Notes under the pieces: model-generated
Databases searched by the model: none
Told to the model about the DNA's origin: nothing
The model's input: the letters and a program-made list of their open reading frames with translations, nothing else
Shown: positions 1 through 12,529 of the stretch, in pieces
How positions within the stretch are numbered: the stretch's first letter is position 1
Layout: every line of letters starts with the position of its first letter
Program-made: the position numbers and the translations under genes
Source of the DNA: Sipunculus nudus
Taxonomy: Eukaryota; Annelida; Sipuncula; Golfingiida; Sipunculidae
Reading direction: 5' to 3'
NCBI GenBank assembly: GCA_026874595.1
Contig: CM049306.1
Location: 82,114,142-82,178,141 of the forward strand
Length of the DNA: 64,000 bases

Positions 1-46
1 CAGTCATTTCTGCTCATCTAGCGTAAATAAGAGCAAAACTGAAAGA

Positions 47-369
47 TAAGGACAAAAAATAAAAAAGTATGGTTCTCAGGCACATTTTTCAGAAATCAAT
101 GCGAGCGGGCAGTATTTTACTTTTGACCTATTTTGTATGATTCGATGAAAATGTCATATGATCAGGGAAAAGCATGAGAATAACATTTTTTTCTGCTAAA
201 CAGGTAAAAACTCTATATTTCAAAGAAAATCGTATCAAAATTGTTTTTTTTTGTCTTCTAGTAGGATGAAAACCAAAATAAAAATGTTTGTTGCGGGGGG
301 GGGGGGTTAAAATTGATGCGGGCGGTGCCTGAGAACCATATCTTTTATTTATTTTTTTTGTGGCCTAAA
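47..369 (+). mobile_element. MITE family A, copy 1
   Basis: One of five copies of a short non-coding element whose ends are inverted repeats of GGTATGGTTCTCAGGCAC (left) and GTGCCTGAGAACCATACC (right), with A/T-rich and GGCC outer ends. In this copy the left end reads AGTATGGTTCTCAGGCAC and the right end GTGCCTGAGAACCATATC followed by tttatt...ggccta. Internal landmarks shared with the other copies are tgcgggcgggcggt-like sequence inside each end, a tttcgataaaaatgtca segment, gctaaacaggtaaaa, and atcttcttgaaag-like sequence. A 13-base poly-G run has expanded near the right inner end. No open frame; presumably mobilised in trans by a DNA transposase. Confidence 0.75.
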
Positions 370-684
370 GTGGATCAGGTGAACGGCTTTGGAAGTTAGG
401 TTAAGTTCCACCATAAACATCAGACGCACATTTCTGTCACTTGTGAATATTTCTGTGACCAAAGATCAGTTTTTCAAATTCTTCCATATTGGAGATTAAG
501 CGCAGATAAAAGTTTTTATTAACGGTATTGCACTCGGGGAAACTATGAATGTTTATCCCCCAAACTTGTGCCAAATATTGACACTGAAAGAAACTCAGAA
601 CTTCTACGTGGGCTAGCTTAATAAAAGCTGTAAATCTGAACTCATTATTATATCATGTCCCAATAAGAACATCATCACTTAAAT

Positions 685-740
<56 letters not shown>

Positions 741-2465
741 TATATATATATATATATATATTTAAGTATCTAAAATAGCGGATATTGCGAGTGAGAGCAT
801 TATAAACTTTAAAACATATACGAAAAGAATAAATTAAAAAAAACTTCGTTTTGACAAAAGATTACTTCTGGTCTACAAGTTACACTTTTAAGATCTTTTG
901 TTGACCAAATCATAAAAAAAATTGGCCTTGCTCTCCATAGCGGAATGTTTTAACCATAATAATATGATTGTTGGCTTCGGTCCCGAAGCTTCAAGGTCAT
1001 ACAACAGACATTACCAAGGCTTGGCCTTAAAGAAATTGCCTTTAAACAAAAATTTGTCTCAGTCAATTATATAAAACAGACGAAGAAGAGAAAATGCCCA
1101 GGCTTTTATCATCTCACCCGGGACGTGACTGTCACTGGTATACGTATATTTCAAAATAAAGCATTGCACATGCATTAATTAATGTATTGTTTATTGATAA
1201 TTCTATATTTCATTAGGTTTGGTAATACAAATATGATATTTTATTTTTATTTATTCATCTTGTACGACTGATATTTCTATTTAATTGTGTGAGGTGTTTA
1301 TATATGTATATATTATATGTTTCAAATGTTTGCCAAATATTTCGGTCGCCTCCCATGCCTCGGGCTACTCCCCTGCTTACATATTTCCTCACCCATCTAA
1401 ATCTATCATTGTACATATTTGAATTGCGTTAAGACTCGTGTTAACATCCTGTTGTAAGGTAATAGTGGATGATTCACTTTTAATTACCAATTCCACATTA
1501 TGTACCCTACAGGTATGCAGCATTAAGAAAAGAAAACTTTGCAACCTAACCTTGTTTGTTTCTTTTGTTCTAATCTACATGATATAGACGATGCATGATG
1601 TTATGGATCCAAATTGCTGTTGTTTTGTATGTGGTTGTGTCTTATTAATTGTATATATTCTGTCACATGTATGTAAGTCACCTGTATGTATTTCCTTATA
1701 AAATAAAAAGAAACACTCCTATATCGACTGTTGGATCAGTCAACTTAGAAGATCATCTTGAAAACCAATTTATCGCGGGCCCCTTGGTCGTCGGGATTTG
1801 CATGCACATTAAACAATATTTTATGTGTCATGAAGATTTGCTTATCATACCCTGCTTGTAGTCTTTGATCCAATATTCCTAACGTTTATGTGTTGAAATG
1901 TTGCGGTGCTGAACTTCTGGGCCACTGAACTATCATATCGATGGTCCCAATCCACGGCAACCAATGTCCCATGTTCAAACTTCCAAATTGATTAAGATAT
2001 ATAAGATTTGACAGGACCTCCACGTTTTCACTTAAAACTAATGAAAAGCTATCTAATGCAAGAAACTAGACCTTAAGTTTGAAAATTGACCGAGTTATAA
2101 TAAATCCCGCGAAATCTCGCACCATCTCGGTTACCGTTATTTGCATTCAATATATAAGTCAGACCTTGAATAGAATATAAATCATTATGTCTTAAATTGT
2201 GTAAATAGTGCCAATAAAGATGGTAAACTAATACGCTGACATCAGTTTAAACCGACTTCAGTGTTTTCCTTTCGTGGACCTGTGGACCTTAACGTTCTTG
2301 TAGTTTTTTGTTTAAATCTCAGTAGAGCATAGCACGCCAGTTTTGGACTAGTTTGGACCATAGTTTGGACTAAAAGTTATCTACCCTTTTACTTTACATG
2401 GAGTGTACAGATAGTTATGGTAATTATAGCAAGCCACGCTACATCTGATGATGGTGTTAAGTAAC
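370..2465. other. AT-rich non-coding stretch with a (TA)n tract
   Basis: No exon with convincing splice sites or coding bias was seen. The only clear feature is a (TA)n tract at about 688-762 interrupted by aataaataaa. The short open frames here lack any family resemblance. Confidence 0.6.
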
Positions 2466-2605
2466 TTTAGGGGTGAGGAAACTGGAGACTGGGAGAAAAC
2501 AACCCGCCTTACTTGGACGGGCCACTACAACCCACTCTCACCACCACGCCGGGAATCAAACCCGAGTCGCCAGCGGACTCTACAACTGCTAATTGGCAGT
2601 TTCAA
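2466..2605 (-). mobile_element. tRNA-derived SINE fragment
   Basis: Read on the - strand it has a tRNA-like head with a B-box-like GGGTTTGATTCCCGGC, then a body that includes GTTTTCTCCCAGTCTCC. The body has the same plan as the SINE copy at 60.9-61.1 kb (gagaaaacc box followed by a cgaacccg box). Both ends are diverged and no target-site duplication is evident. Confidence 0.5.
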
Positions 2606-4399
2606 GTACATTCAAAATGGAGATCAATGCGCCATGGTTTTAGCGCTAAGCAGGTGCGAAAGGATATGATACTCAATCCGGGCCGTCAAAGGGTGCATTA
2701 CATCGCAAGCTCTAAATTTATTCCATCAGTATTATATGTCTGACGTAAAAAAAGCTTTTGTATCTAGATATATAGATTCAAAGTAGACTTAATGAACCCA
2801 CCATCCCTCTAGCAATGGGAGGACTTTGTGCCTGGAAGGAATGTTACACGAAAAGACAAGTGTGAAAGTCTAATCGGACTCAGGTCTCCGGGAAGATTCG
2901 TGTAAGCTATATTACCACAAGAAAACATCATTAGAATTCCTTGCGTTATCTTCCAAGAATCTTTCGAAACTTTGCTTCAGAGGGTCGATAAGTGCAAACA
3001 GAGTTAAAGATTTATTTCAATAAGCGAACTAGAGGAGCAAGCACAAGACTGTGTTAAGCCTTGAGAGACTATCCAAAATAGCCAAGCCTTAAGATGATCA
3101 AAGTTGTTCAAAGTTAAGAACTGACTGCGGAAGAGCGGGGTGGGCTGGTGAAATCGGAGACTTTTGCTATCTAATTGTGTGTCAGCGGATGGTGGGCTGC
3201 GCAACTTCTCAGGTAGCGACGACTCATTACCAGGCTTTGTCTCTCGTCTCAAACCCCGCCTCCTTTAGCTTTTTTAACCATAAAAGCTTAACAGGTATGA
3301 GACTATAAGTAGCGCTATCCCCTGGGTCCGCAGGAGTACGAACCCTGCTCTAAACTTGAACATCCTGATGGCCCTGAATAACAACCGATCATCTGATGGA
3401 CGAGTGAAAGGTAAGGCCAATACTTCTACCGGTTAGAAGCTATACTTGTTAATTAATGCTTTGTATATGCATAATGCATGTTAACTCAACAAGACATATC
3501 TTAAGAAGACTAAACTAAGGTTTATAATTATTCTGGAAGACATATGGTAGGATACGCGTGTTCAACATTTGAACGTTATAAGAAACGAATATTGGACAAC
3601 ATGTTCCATCAAGAAAGATAAGCTGCAGGTCGTGTGCGCTTACTATCATTGTATAACGATTGTTTTCCGTTCCTTCTGCTTATTTCGACTCAAGTTGTCT
3701 TACATCATTTCTCCTGGACCGTTGCCTATCAAGTAGAGGTATATGATCATGTGGTAATGCCATTATCAATCGTGCGAAACTATAACTATCAATGTTGGAG
3801 AAATACACAACGACAATAGTTTGAATAAAAAAGACACTCATAATTCAAAATTTGCTGAGACGTCCGATTTTAGAAGAATCAAAAAATGAATCAGTCGGCC
3901 ATATATGCACAAATAAATACTTTCAAAGTGAGTGACTGCATCAAGCAGAAGCTTGTAATTGCCTCGACTTACCGCAGTGTTTTTTATCTATTGATGCTGC
4001 CAATACTTAAAACACATTCAGAACAAATTCTTGGACGGTTTAATGTTAGTCTGAAGGGCTATCTCATGTTGTTTGATACATTCACCAGGGAATGGAAACA
4101 TTGGTAATGTGATTTATCTGCAATAAGTTTTATTCCTCGTTCACTAAACCCTCAAATCCTAGCCGATGGTCTGAACATATTAACATATTTTAAAATGTAA
4201 AGATATTTTGTGATTAGCTTAACATCGGTAATTCATTCATATGCTCCCCTGGAACATGTGGTCTGCAGGTATAAATCCCACATATCAGCAGCTTCTTTAA
4301 TATTAATACATCGGGATATTTCCGCAGCCTCTCAAGGGATGGTCGATCTCTAATAATCGTCATAATCATTAATTTTTGTTCCATCCTGATTTGATTGTT

Positions 4400-4500
4400 A
4401 ATGTCGTCAGGGGCGTGTTTAGAGGGGGCGCAACAGGCGCGCCCCCCCCCCCCCCCCCCCCCTAAAATTTGTTCAAAATTTTTTTGGAGGCACCTAATTT
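4400..4500. repeat. Poly-C tract inside a ggggcg-type repeat end
   Basis: A 21-base poly-C run (4442-4462) follows caggggcgtgtttagagggg. The same combination of a ggggcg(t) motif and a homopolymer of G or C recurs near 6.53, 13.29 and 45.1 kb. It looks like decayed ends of DNA transposons rather than coding sequence; the glycine-rich open frames across it are artefacts. Confidence 0.4.
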
Positions 4501-4699
4501 CGTTATTTGTCAGGGCCTGCCGAAACCTTTTGCAAAATAAGCTCACAAACACGTGTTTATAAGGCCCAGTCCTTGTTAAAACTAGTTTAACTTTAGTAAC
4601 AGAATAGGATGACACCCTTTATTGGCTATAATGGACCCAAACAAAATCCTCATTGAAAGCTGCTGCTCATGCAAAGGACATATCGTGTGATGCATGGAG

Positions 4700-4830
4700 C
4701 ACGACAGTGATGGTGGTTATAGCTAATAGATACCGGATCCCACTTCTGTGATTTGTTCAAGTAACGTCAGTGTGTGGTGTTCAATCCCCGCCGTGGTTTA
4801 TCTGACTTAAAGCGGGCCCTATGAAAGGTG
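4700..4830 (+). mobile_element. Weak tRNA-like SINE fragment
   Basis: The stretch contains gtggttatagctaatagata (A-box-like) and, about 70 bases later, gtgttcaatccccgcc (B-box-like). This spacing is longer than usual and the matches are imperfect, so it is at best an old SINE remnant. Confidence 0.25.
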
Positions 4831-4849
4831 GGGTCAGCAGGCACAAGGT

Positions 4850-5690
4850 ACCGGAACCGAACGGGAACAAGGGGGGCTTGATCGACCAGGAATTTCCAAT
4901 AGAGTAGAAAAATATGTTTGGAAATGTACACGTCTCATATATTATTTATTTTAGCTAATATGGATTTTAGTTTGGACACCCCGCGAGGGTCCGAGTCGGT
5001 AAGGTGTGTCCTATAAAGGGGAAAAGGAATGCACATCATGTGTGCCATTTGAAAAGCATGTGTACGGAGTTTTTAATCGATACTGAGGGGCCTATATTTA
5101 AGGACCCGTACCGGCCAGGAATTTCCCACGACCCAATGATCTGTTTGAAAATGTAGAAGTCTAACTAAGTTTTATTTTAGTCTAGGAATTCCCTATAAAG
5201 CACAAGATGTTAAAGTCACGTGTTTTACGAAACGTCAATATAGATTTTCTAATAATGAGTGATCCTAAGGGGCCCGGGCCCGTCAGGAGTGTCCTATGTG
5301 AAGAACACCAGAAAATACTTGAAAATGGGAAAATCTCTTTTGGCTTTTATGACTCAACAGTCCCGGCTCGGGCTTTGTCTGCTATATGCTATAGGGCCCA
5401 GTTAAACTTAATTGTTAATGCGGAACTTCGTGTTTTCTCATTTGTTTTAGCTTATAATTTTAATCCGAAGTGATCGGGCCTATGAGACTCGGGGCCCAGA
5501 AGTTCCTAAGGGCACAAGAACAGACATGACGATGAAGTCTCAAATTTAAGTCTTTCATTTGTCATAAATAGCATTAGTAAGTTTTAACCAATTGGGTCCA
5601 AAGGGCCTTGATGGGCCAGGAGTTCTTAAGGCCCATTAGAATGCATGGAAATCGTTATCTTTCGTTCCGGAAGTACATGCCGTTTTTCCA
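4850..5690 (+). repeat. Degenerate tandem array, unit about 230-240 bp
   Basis: Recurring blocks are seen in the same order: a ggcc-rich block with ccaggaatttcc (4886, 5115, and decayed versions near 5500 and 5620), a gtttggaaatgtacacgtc / gtttgaaaatgtagaagtc block (4916, 5152), a ttattttag block (4947, 5171, 5440), and a gtgtcctatrargrg block (5005, 5288). The units are badly diverged. The array begins about where the weak SINE ends. Confidence 0.5.
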
Positions 5691-7895
5691 ATTTATTCAT
5701 TTACTCTGTTTTAAGTTTAGATAAGGTATAAATGTAGGTTAGATGCTTTTGTTGAGTGTCATGAATATAATATTTATCGTGAAAAATAAAATATTGATGC
5801 GTTTGAGATGCAAATATAAATTATTCAAATTCATACCAGCAAATGTAGGTCTGGTCTTATTTATTACAAGCCGTCTTTATAATATATCGCAAATGTCCTC
5901 GGAAAGTAAACATTCTTCAATCTGTTTGGTGGAATATGATGCAAGCTGCTATATCAAAACTGTGAGCTATTGTATATAAAAAAGAAAAAGGTAATCACTG
6001 AATCACAGTAATCATCGATACAGTCCTCTGATGATCTGCGACCTGTCAAAGTTTGTAACTGTCTGACGCATCTGCACTCGCCTTGCTGCGGTGGCAATAT
6101 ATTAACTCCTTATTATGTTCCTGTAAATATTTTTTTCTTAAATTTCAATTGGTTTTGTCGATATTGTGATCTTACTGTTGTTGATAGTACACATAGCATG
6201 AGAGACACTAATTGTTGTGTGGGTAACCGTTTGTAGGTTGCTTGCTTTGAGGTTATAGGGATGCCTGCTAAGACCTGCATGGTGGATAAAGTATATATAT
6301 GAGAATATACGTGGCATTAAATGCAGAAACATTATGCATCCCTCAATTACATTCCATTCTTTAGTAAAGCGCTTCAATAAGTAGATAGCCCTGGATGTAA
6401 TGTATGATGGACCAGAATCCAAGGGGGGGTGGGGGCTATATAGATAATAATTCGACTGTTTACTGTCTCGGTCGAAGGGGGGCGGGCGGGGTGTACAATG
6501 TCAGAAAAAATATTTTGGTCGTGAGCCCCCCCCCCCCCCCCCCCCATGCTAAAATCCTGCGCACGCCCTTGGTCCTGTATTAGTTGATTCAATACCTTTT
6601 GTGGATGTTTAACTTCTGTCTGGTAGCTGTCTGTAAGGTACTGTTGATAAACATTTATTCATCCTTTACTGAACGCAAAGGGACTAAACTTAACTTTAGA
6701 CATAAAGATAAACGTGGAACTAGACCTTAAGCTTTCGAAGGAGTACTGAAAACGTTTTTTTTTAATTTACTTTGTGCAATTCCTGGCTGTCATTTTTCAA
6801 TAAACTTGAAAACCTTTTGAACTGAAGAAATGTTTATATAGAGGACAACCGACTTATCATTGATTTTAAAGTTTCCGGTTCTTGTTCTAATTGGACTTTT
6901 ATAGTCAGAGAAAAATGGTATCTCAGAACTTAAATACTGAGAAACAGAGGAAAAGGAGAAGTACTTAGGTAGAGAGTAATTAGCGTTTTTTTAATAAATC
7001 CTTAAAGAGAGGGACTCTTTTAAAAAAGAATGATTTGACAGACCTGTGTTATATCTACTGAATACCTTACAGTTGAAACAAAAATATATATATATATATA
7101 AGACAATTTTTATTTTAACAAAGGGGTGATGATTCAGCAAGAATGCTTTTATAGTAGATTTCAAGCTGAAGTCTTTACATATTCTCTATGTTATGGGAAT
7201 TATTGGAGGAATTTCAACAATGGCGCCAATGTTAGACATTTCTTTCTGCTCCTTGCGGAAATGCGTTCAGCAGATTTAAGGTAATTTTATCATTTTTGCG
7301 GCGTTAGACTATCTCAAATGGTGAATGAATCTGTATCAAGATCACGTGTAGCAGTGCAACAAGTAAAATATAAACATTTTAAAAAACAAAAAAAATTTTA
7401 TTCAAAAGACCCAGTTTATGGGCATGCGTACATCTATAGTGAATAATACAGTATTAGGCCAAGAGTTCATATGCTGTCAGGTGCCTGTAATTTGTTATTA
7501 GAATTAAGGGGGCGATAAAAATGCGCTCAATTCTGGGTATGTATGGAGGAGGGGCGTCATAACTTATTTTGGCCAAACAACAGAATAAAACAGTTATACT
7601 GGAAATAATCGCATACTGACACCAAATATATGGTTTGATTATTATGTACTGATTTAAAGAAACCTCAAATTGAAGTATTTGAAGTATAATGAAGGAAAAT
7701 TATTTGTTTAATAATCGTTTTGGTGGCTGTATCCGCATCCACTTAACATTCAAATCTCATTCAATTAAATTGTAAGCATTAATCTGCTTTCTGAAAAAGG
7801 CATTGGTGAATATTAAATCATTGATTTCAATTTGGAACAACAATCAGATGTATTCACGAATTGATTGTATGCCAAGTAAGAACTTCCTAGGTCTC
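5691..7895. other. Non-coding, AT-rich; poly-C repeat end at 6.53 kb
   Basis: No exon recognised. On the - strand, gggcgtgcgcaggatttta leads into a 20-base poly-G run (6526-6545), another copy of the ggggcg/poly-G type of repeat end. A short (TA)n tract lies at about 7083-7100. Confidence 0.5.
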
Positions 7896-7899
7896 AATT

Positions 7900-8125
7900 T
7901 GATTATTTGGGCGTGGTAAAAAAAAAAACATTTTTCCGCTCGTAGATTTGCCGATGCACATCCTCTTGTACCTAAACTCTCTCCGTATTTTACAGATTTT
8001 AGCCTGGGCGCTCATGCATGGAGGCTGCCATTTTGCGTAGACACAAAAGCCCGAGTTATAGGTCGCATGTCGAAAATATGGGTACACCACTTGTCCTTCT
8101 AAAATAACTGGTAACTGGACCCGTC
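7900..8125 (+). repeat. Dispersed repeat family B, copy 1
   Basis: It shares an ordered series of blocks with 24760-24975 in the same orientation: gggcgtggt, tttgccgat(g/a)cac, aaactctctccg, gccattttg(c/t)gta, and tcgaaa(a/t)tatgggta. Identity is moderate with many indels. No terminal inverted repeats or coding potential were seen. It may be part of an old non-autonomous transposon or SINE body. Confidence 0.55.
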
Positions 8126-8290
8126 GATTTGCCAAAAAAAAAAAGTAAGAACCTTAACTTCAAGGACCTCGAAGCTGTGTTTTCGTTTTGTAGTTAGTTT
8201 ATATGCGCCAGGTTAAATATTCGCGCGGAACATACCTGACATACTTTTACAAATACCTAATCTAGCTATCTATCTGTCTACCTATCTATT

Positions 8291-8292
<2 letters not shown>

Positions 8293-8347
<55 letters not shown>
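8293..8347. repeat. (TA)n microsatellite
   Basis: About 27 TA dinucleotides, following a short tatc-type repeat (ctatctatctgtctacctat). Confidence 0.95.
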
Positions 8348-8350
<3 letters not shown>

Positions 8351-9283
8351 GTTGTATAAATTATGTCATATAGGCTATAACTTTTATTTTGACTGTGAAT
8401 GGTTTCGGTACAGATTGAAAACCCATGTTATATTGGATACCACCATTGTAAACATCGACTTCAGTGCGCTCACTTTTTCACCGAAAACGTCAGCAGACCA
8501 TGTCTTAGCGATAACAAGTTTGTAACCTGACAGCAGCAAAAGCCAATTTCATATTATACAGGAATGTCCGATTCAGTTTCGGGTCACCCGCTACACCCTG
8601 TAGCACAGGACATTCAACTGTAAAACGTTGACTAAAAATTCAGACACGAAAATCGTAAACACGTGCAACGGCGTCATGTCGTCTGCTGTATTCTAATTGA
8701 CCCGCCGTCTGGGACTGACTGTACCGTCTGACTCATAGCATCATCTATCTAGGACAAAGCCATATCTTTGTCTTCAGTTATTTTAACAACCACATCCTTC
8801 CCACTCTTAACGTTGATTCATATTATGAAATGGTGGTTCCATTTTCCATCTACTTACTTTTTCCATCTTTTTCCATCCTTTCAAGTGACTTATCATGAGA
8901 GAAACACATTTTAATCTATGGTGGTATTTATACAGGTGTTATTTATCAAAGATTACACTTATTTTGTTATAACCCAGTTGATTAAGGACTGGTTGCACCG
9001 TTTTGCAATATTAAATGCGTGGTGGTCAATTTATCCTATGAAAGCTATGTTCTTAAAACGACGAAGTTCCTGTTTTTTTCGCATGAGCATCGCCAAATTA
9101 CACAGGCATATCTCGTGAAATAGCCGGCAGATGTCGCTCTCTACCTGAAGGGCCACAACTTTTAATTCCCATAGAACAGATAACATGTCAAGCTGAATGA
9201 GAACCATCCACTTACAGAACTCATACCTAACGTCAGTATTTTGTAATCTACGCAGAAACAGGTGAAATAATACCCTACATCTG

Positions 9284-9434
9284 TGGGGGGGGGGGGGATG
9301 CATTTTTGGCCCAAATCAAAGATCAACCTTCACAAGAAATGTCGTTAAACCGATTTACAATGGCGTCCATTTATATTCAAGTTTGTGTGTGTGCGTTGGG
9401 GGGGGGGGGGGGGGGGGAGGGGGGGGGGGGGGGA
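9284..9434. repeat. Two poly-G tracts
   Basis: A run of about 13 G at 9284-9296 and a long, almost pure G run at about 9398-9433 broken by one A. The latter follows gtgtgtgtgcgt. Long uninterrupted G runs of this length can form quadruplexes and are error-prone in assembly. Confidence 0.9.
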
Positions 9435-9584
9435 TTCGCATATGAAGGAATGTAATCAAAGTTTGGGCAACTTCTTTTTTATATTTATATATTTATGATT
9501 GGGTTGTATATTGTATATACAAATACAATATATTTCTTGGTGACACATCTCAAATACATGTATATTGCAATTAATTCTAAACTA

Positions 9585-9615
9585 GTTTTATATATATAAA
9601 TATATAATTATATGT

Positions 9616-9687
<72 letters not shown>
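9585..9687. repeat. (TA)n microsatellite, the longest near the secreted-protein gene
   Basis: Interrupted then pure TA repeat of about 100 bp, about 430 bp upstream of the 10.1 kb exon and inside the presumed first intron. Open frames across it encode only Tyr-Ile repeats. Confidence 0.95.
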
Positions 9688-9690
<3 letters not shown>

Positions 9691-10119
9691 TACATCGCAC
9701 AATACTGAAGTTCATAATGCAATTCTGTAATGTATTTTTCACATACCTATATGGATTCCCGCAAAATTCACTAAAATTACAATTTTCGGTTCTTGAGAAC
9801 ATCATGCCACAGCTCGACAGGCATTTGAGCAGCATTTAAAAATAAGCTTTGAGCTTTTCTAGATCCATCCAGTCACTATGTTTAAATTTCAGTCAACATT
9901 ATCACTCCGGCATTGTCACTGATGTCAAAAATTGAAAAGCATTGACAATGCCGATTTGGTGTATCTGCCTTGCTCAGTTTCCATATGGGAACTAATCATT
10001 ACGTGGTTAAATATTTTATGGGATTTAGCATTCCGAACAAAATTCGTGAAAATTGCATGTAGACGAAATTGTTTATTTTTATAGTACAACCTAATTTTAT
10101 CTTATTATTTTATTTTCAG

Positions 10120-10334
10120 TTCTTCTCACTCTGCTATTGATACTAGTCACAGTATGTAATGGAGAATGGTGCCCGCAATGGCGCTGTCCCTGCCAGGGAA
10201 CGAGCTCGCACAGTGTGACTACAAGGGACAGTGCCAAGTTCATCAGATCTATTAAACCCAACCGGCTGTGGCAGCAAGTCGCCAGAAGAATCGAACAAAC
10301 CAAGAACGAACTAAGTAGCGTCCTCTTCAAGTTG
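10120..10334 (+). CDS. Second exon (first found) of a spliced gene for an unrecognised secreted protein: signal-peptide core and first helix
   Basis: The exon is bounded by a pyrimidine-rich acceptor (tattttcag, AG at 10118-10119) and a consensus donor (ttg|gtaagc, GT at 10335). It opens with the last two bases of a codon (upstream intron phase 1) and then reads 71 codons ending in phase 0. Residues 1-14 are very hydrophobic (LLTLLLILVTVCNG) and look like the core and cleavage region of a signal peptide. Next comes a tight cysteine cluster, WCPQWRCPC (Cys17, 22, 24). Residues about 35-71 are charged and predicted helical (RLWQQVARRIEQ region). The start codon must lie in an upstream exon that I could not identify, so the first few residues are missing. 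I recognise no family. Secretion is inferred from the hydrophobic leader and the cysteines. Confidence 0.72.
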
Positions 10335-11111
10335 GTAAGCTCTGATAGATTTACCTTATTTTTGAGGTTGCATCACTGGAAAAATCCCATATATATTTTT
10401 TATAATATTTCAATTTTTAAAGTTTAAAAAATATTTGAAATAGTACACTATTTTAAGCACCCAATAACAGCCAATTTTTAGCGATCTAATATTAAACTAC
10501 ATGACTAATTTCAAAATTTTCCTGTTATCCCTCTTTGTTGTCTCTTTATTACTGAAAACTGAAATTTAAAATTTTGATTAAATACACAATTTAAAATTTT
10601 ATTTTTCAACATGAAAGACCATATAGTAGACAACACTGCTACCTAAAATATTTTTATAATTAAATTTTTAGATTAAGTGTTTCTCCAACAAAAATATTAG
10701 GCATCACTATGATGCTGCATTCTGGTTAATATGGTAAATACGAGTTGACAAGTGGAAAACAGCGTTCGACACGTGGTCTTAGTGGTATTTGCCACCGGCA
10801 GACTGCATGGGGCTTCTAAGAGTAGCCTCATTTGTCCCACTTGGCGACCTTCACCTTTATCCACGGCAATGACGGCTGCCAGAGAGCAAATAATGAAACA
10901 GATATTTTACTAGTGTATGTAATAATTTTTAATGGCATACAAAATTGAACAAATGTGACATGAAACATATATTATATATAAGTTTCTGTTTGGTTACTTT
11001 TGCAACCTAGAAAAAAATCCGGTCAGTTAGCCTTTTATTGGGCACCGTAAGGTTGCAAGCCGTTTGTACTACTTGACTTCTGGTGATCACCATAGATTCC
11101 AGAGGTTACCT

Positions 11112-11375
11112 AAAAGAGTTAAGAACGGTTTCTGATGAAATTTTTTTTATAGTAAATTTTATACCCAATGAACATTCTAATAAATTCTTGAGGTAAACTA
11201 TGTCATCATAATCTATTTTTAAAAATAAAATGAAAAACTTTATGCAAAAAAGTGAAGAACGGATTTTGATGAAATTTGTTGGAGATTTAGTGTAAGATCC
11301 AAATAAAAATCCGTTAAATGCTTGAGGTAAGCTGGATCACCATAATATATTTTTAATTCAAAAGTTCAAAGGATT
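11112..11375 (+). repeat. Two-copy tandem duplication, period about 134 bp
   Basis: The first unit has gttaagaacgg..tgatgaaatt, then cttgaggtaaactatgtcatcataat. The second repeats the pattern 134 bases later as gtgaagaacgg..tgatgaaatt, then cttgaggtaagctggatcaccataat. It lies in the large intron; the units have diverged substantially. Confidence 0.55.
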
Positions 11376-11984
11376 ATAAACCATAGTAACACAGGGCGAC
11401 GGGGAGAACGCTCCATTCACAGCAAAAGGGCCCAGACCGTGAGGACAATGCAATACAACACCGCTCACAACACCTCGCCCGTCTTCGAATGTTCTTGGTA
11501 GACATATGTTATAATACGAATCCTAAGGAGAGTTTCCGAGTGGTGCAAAACGTAAAAACATGAATATGGGGTCCCGACGGTCGTGCGAGGGGCGGGTTTC
11601 AGGCACCTGTGATTGCATTTGTGATTTGTGACAGGTACCTGTGGTTTCAATTTCCGGACTTGCGTCTTGACTTAATTCTTGAAGTGCGGTCTCGAGTACA
11701 TAAGCGGTTTTGAGGAAGAAACTCTCAAAAGCGTTTCAATTTCGCGATCCAACTCAGGACTGTCTTGCCTTTCACCGTAAACAAATAATATACTCTGTAA
11801 ATGACCCGAAATCATTAGAGAGCACGTGTGGCAAAATTTAAGGTGTCATTATGTCATATTTAAAACTTTCATCAAAACTTTTTGGAAAAATTTTGCTTAC
11901 AACCCTCCCGTGATCTTTAAAGGGACACTCTTTCAAGATGAATTAAGCGAGATAATAAACAACAGAGCGACTCATCGCCCGCCC

Positions 11985-12195
11985 ACCCCAGAAGCAGATC
12001 CAGGGGGAGGGGCCAGGGGGTCCTCCCTTTTTTCAGCCACCGCAACCTTTTTTTTAAGGGTTTCAGGCCAATTTTTGCTGCCTGGACCCCTCCCCCATTT
12101 CCGGACAAGGGGACCTATTATTAGGTTTTGCAATTAATCCCCCTGGGTTGGACCCCTCCTTTTCCTCAATCCCGGATCCTCCCCTGCAGTGTCCT
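11985..12195. repeat. Purine/pyrimidine-rich repeat with inverted ends
   Basis: The left part reads gcagatccagggggagggg and the right part, on the other strand, gcaggggaggatccgggatt. This gives a loose inverted repeat of about 200 bp. It is consistent with a decayed non-autonomous DNA transposon of the ggggcgg(a/g)tcc type. Confidence 0.35.
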
Positions 12196-12529
12196 GGTCA
12201 GCCAAGTGTATCCTTAATTGATCTTTCTGTCCTCACCCTGAATGGCTACCCATCTAGGAAATAATGATCGCATTAAAAAACATATATTCATTTTCAATCT
12301 TTATTTCCCAACGGACTCAACTGCAAAATACGTGACGGCAATAAGCTCTTAGTCTGGACCAGAACTCATGCCACTGTTGACCAAATATCCAGATCGTATA
12401 GGCAACCAGTGGCGTCAATTTATCTTCAAAGGTGAGGGGGATGACTCACATGCATGGGAGGGTACTTAAATATAAGGTATTCTGTTTATAGTATACATGT
12501 TAATTCTAAGCATGGTTTAGATTTATAAT

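Noticed and set aside
4214-4615. 133-codon open frame on the - strand with a glycine run
   Set aside because: The frame crosses a poly-C tract (read as Gly) and resembles nothing; a repeat artefact.
7234-7281. Possible first exon (ATG, short frame, gtaatt donor) for the secreted-protein gene
   Set aside because: The reading phase at the donor (two bases left over, or a stop in the other frame) does not fit the phase-1 acceptor at 10120, and the encoded residues do not start a signal peptide.
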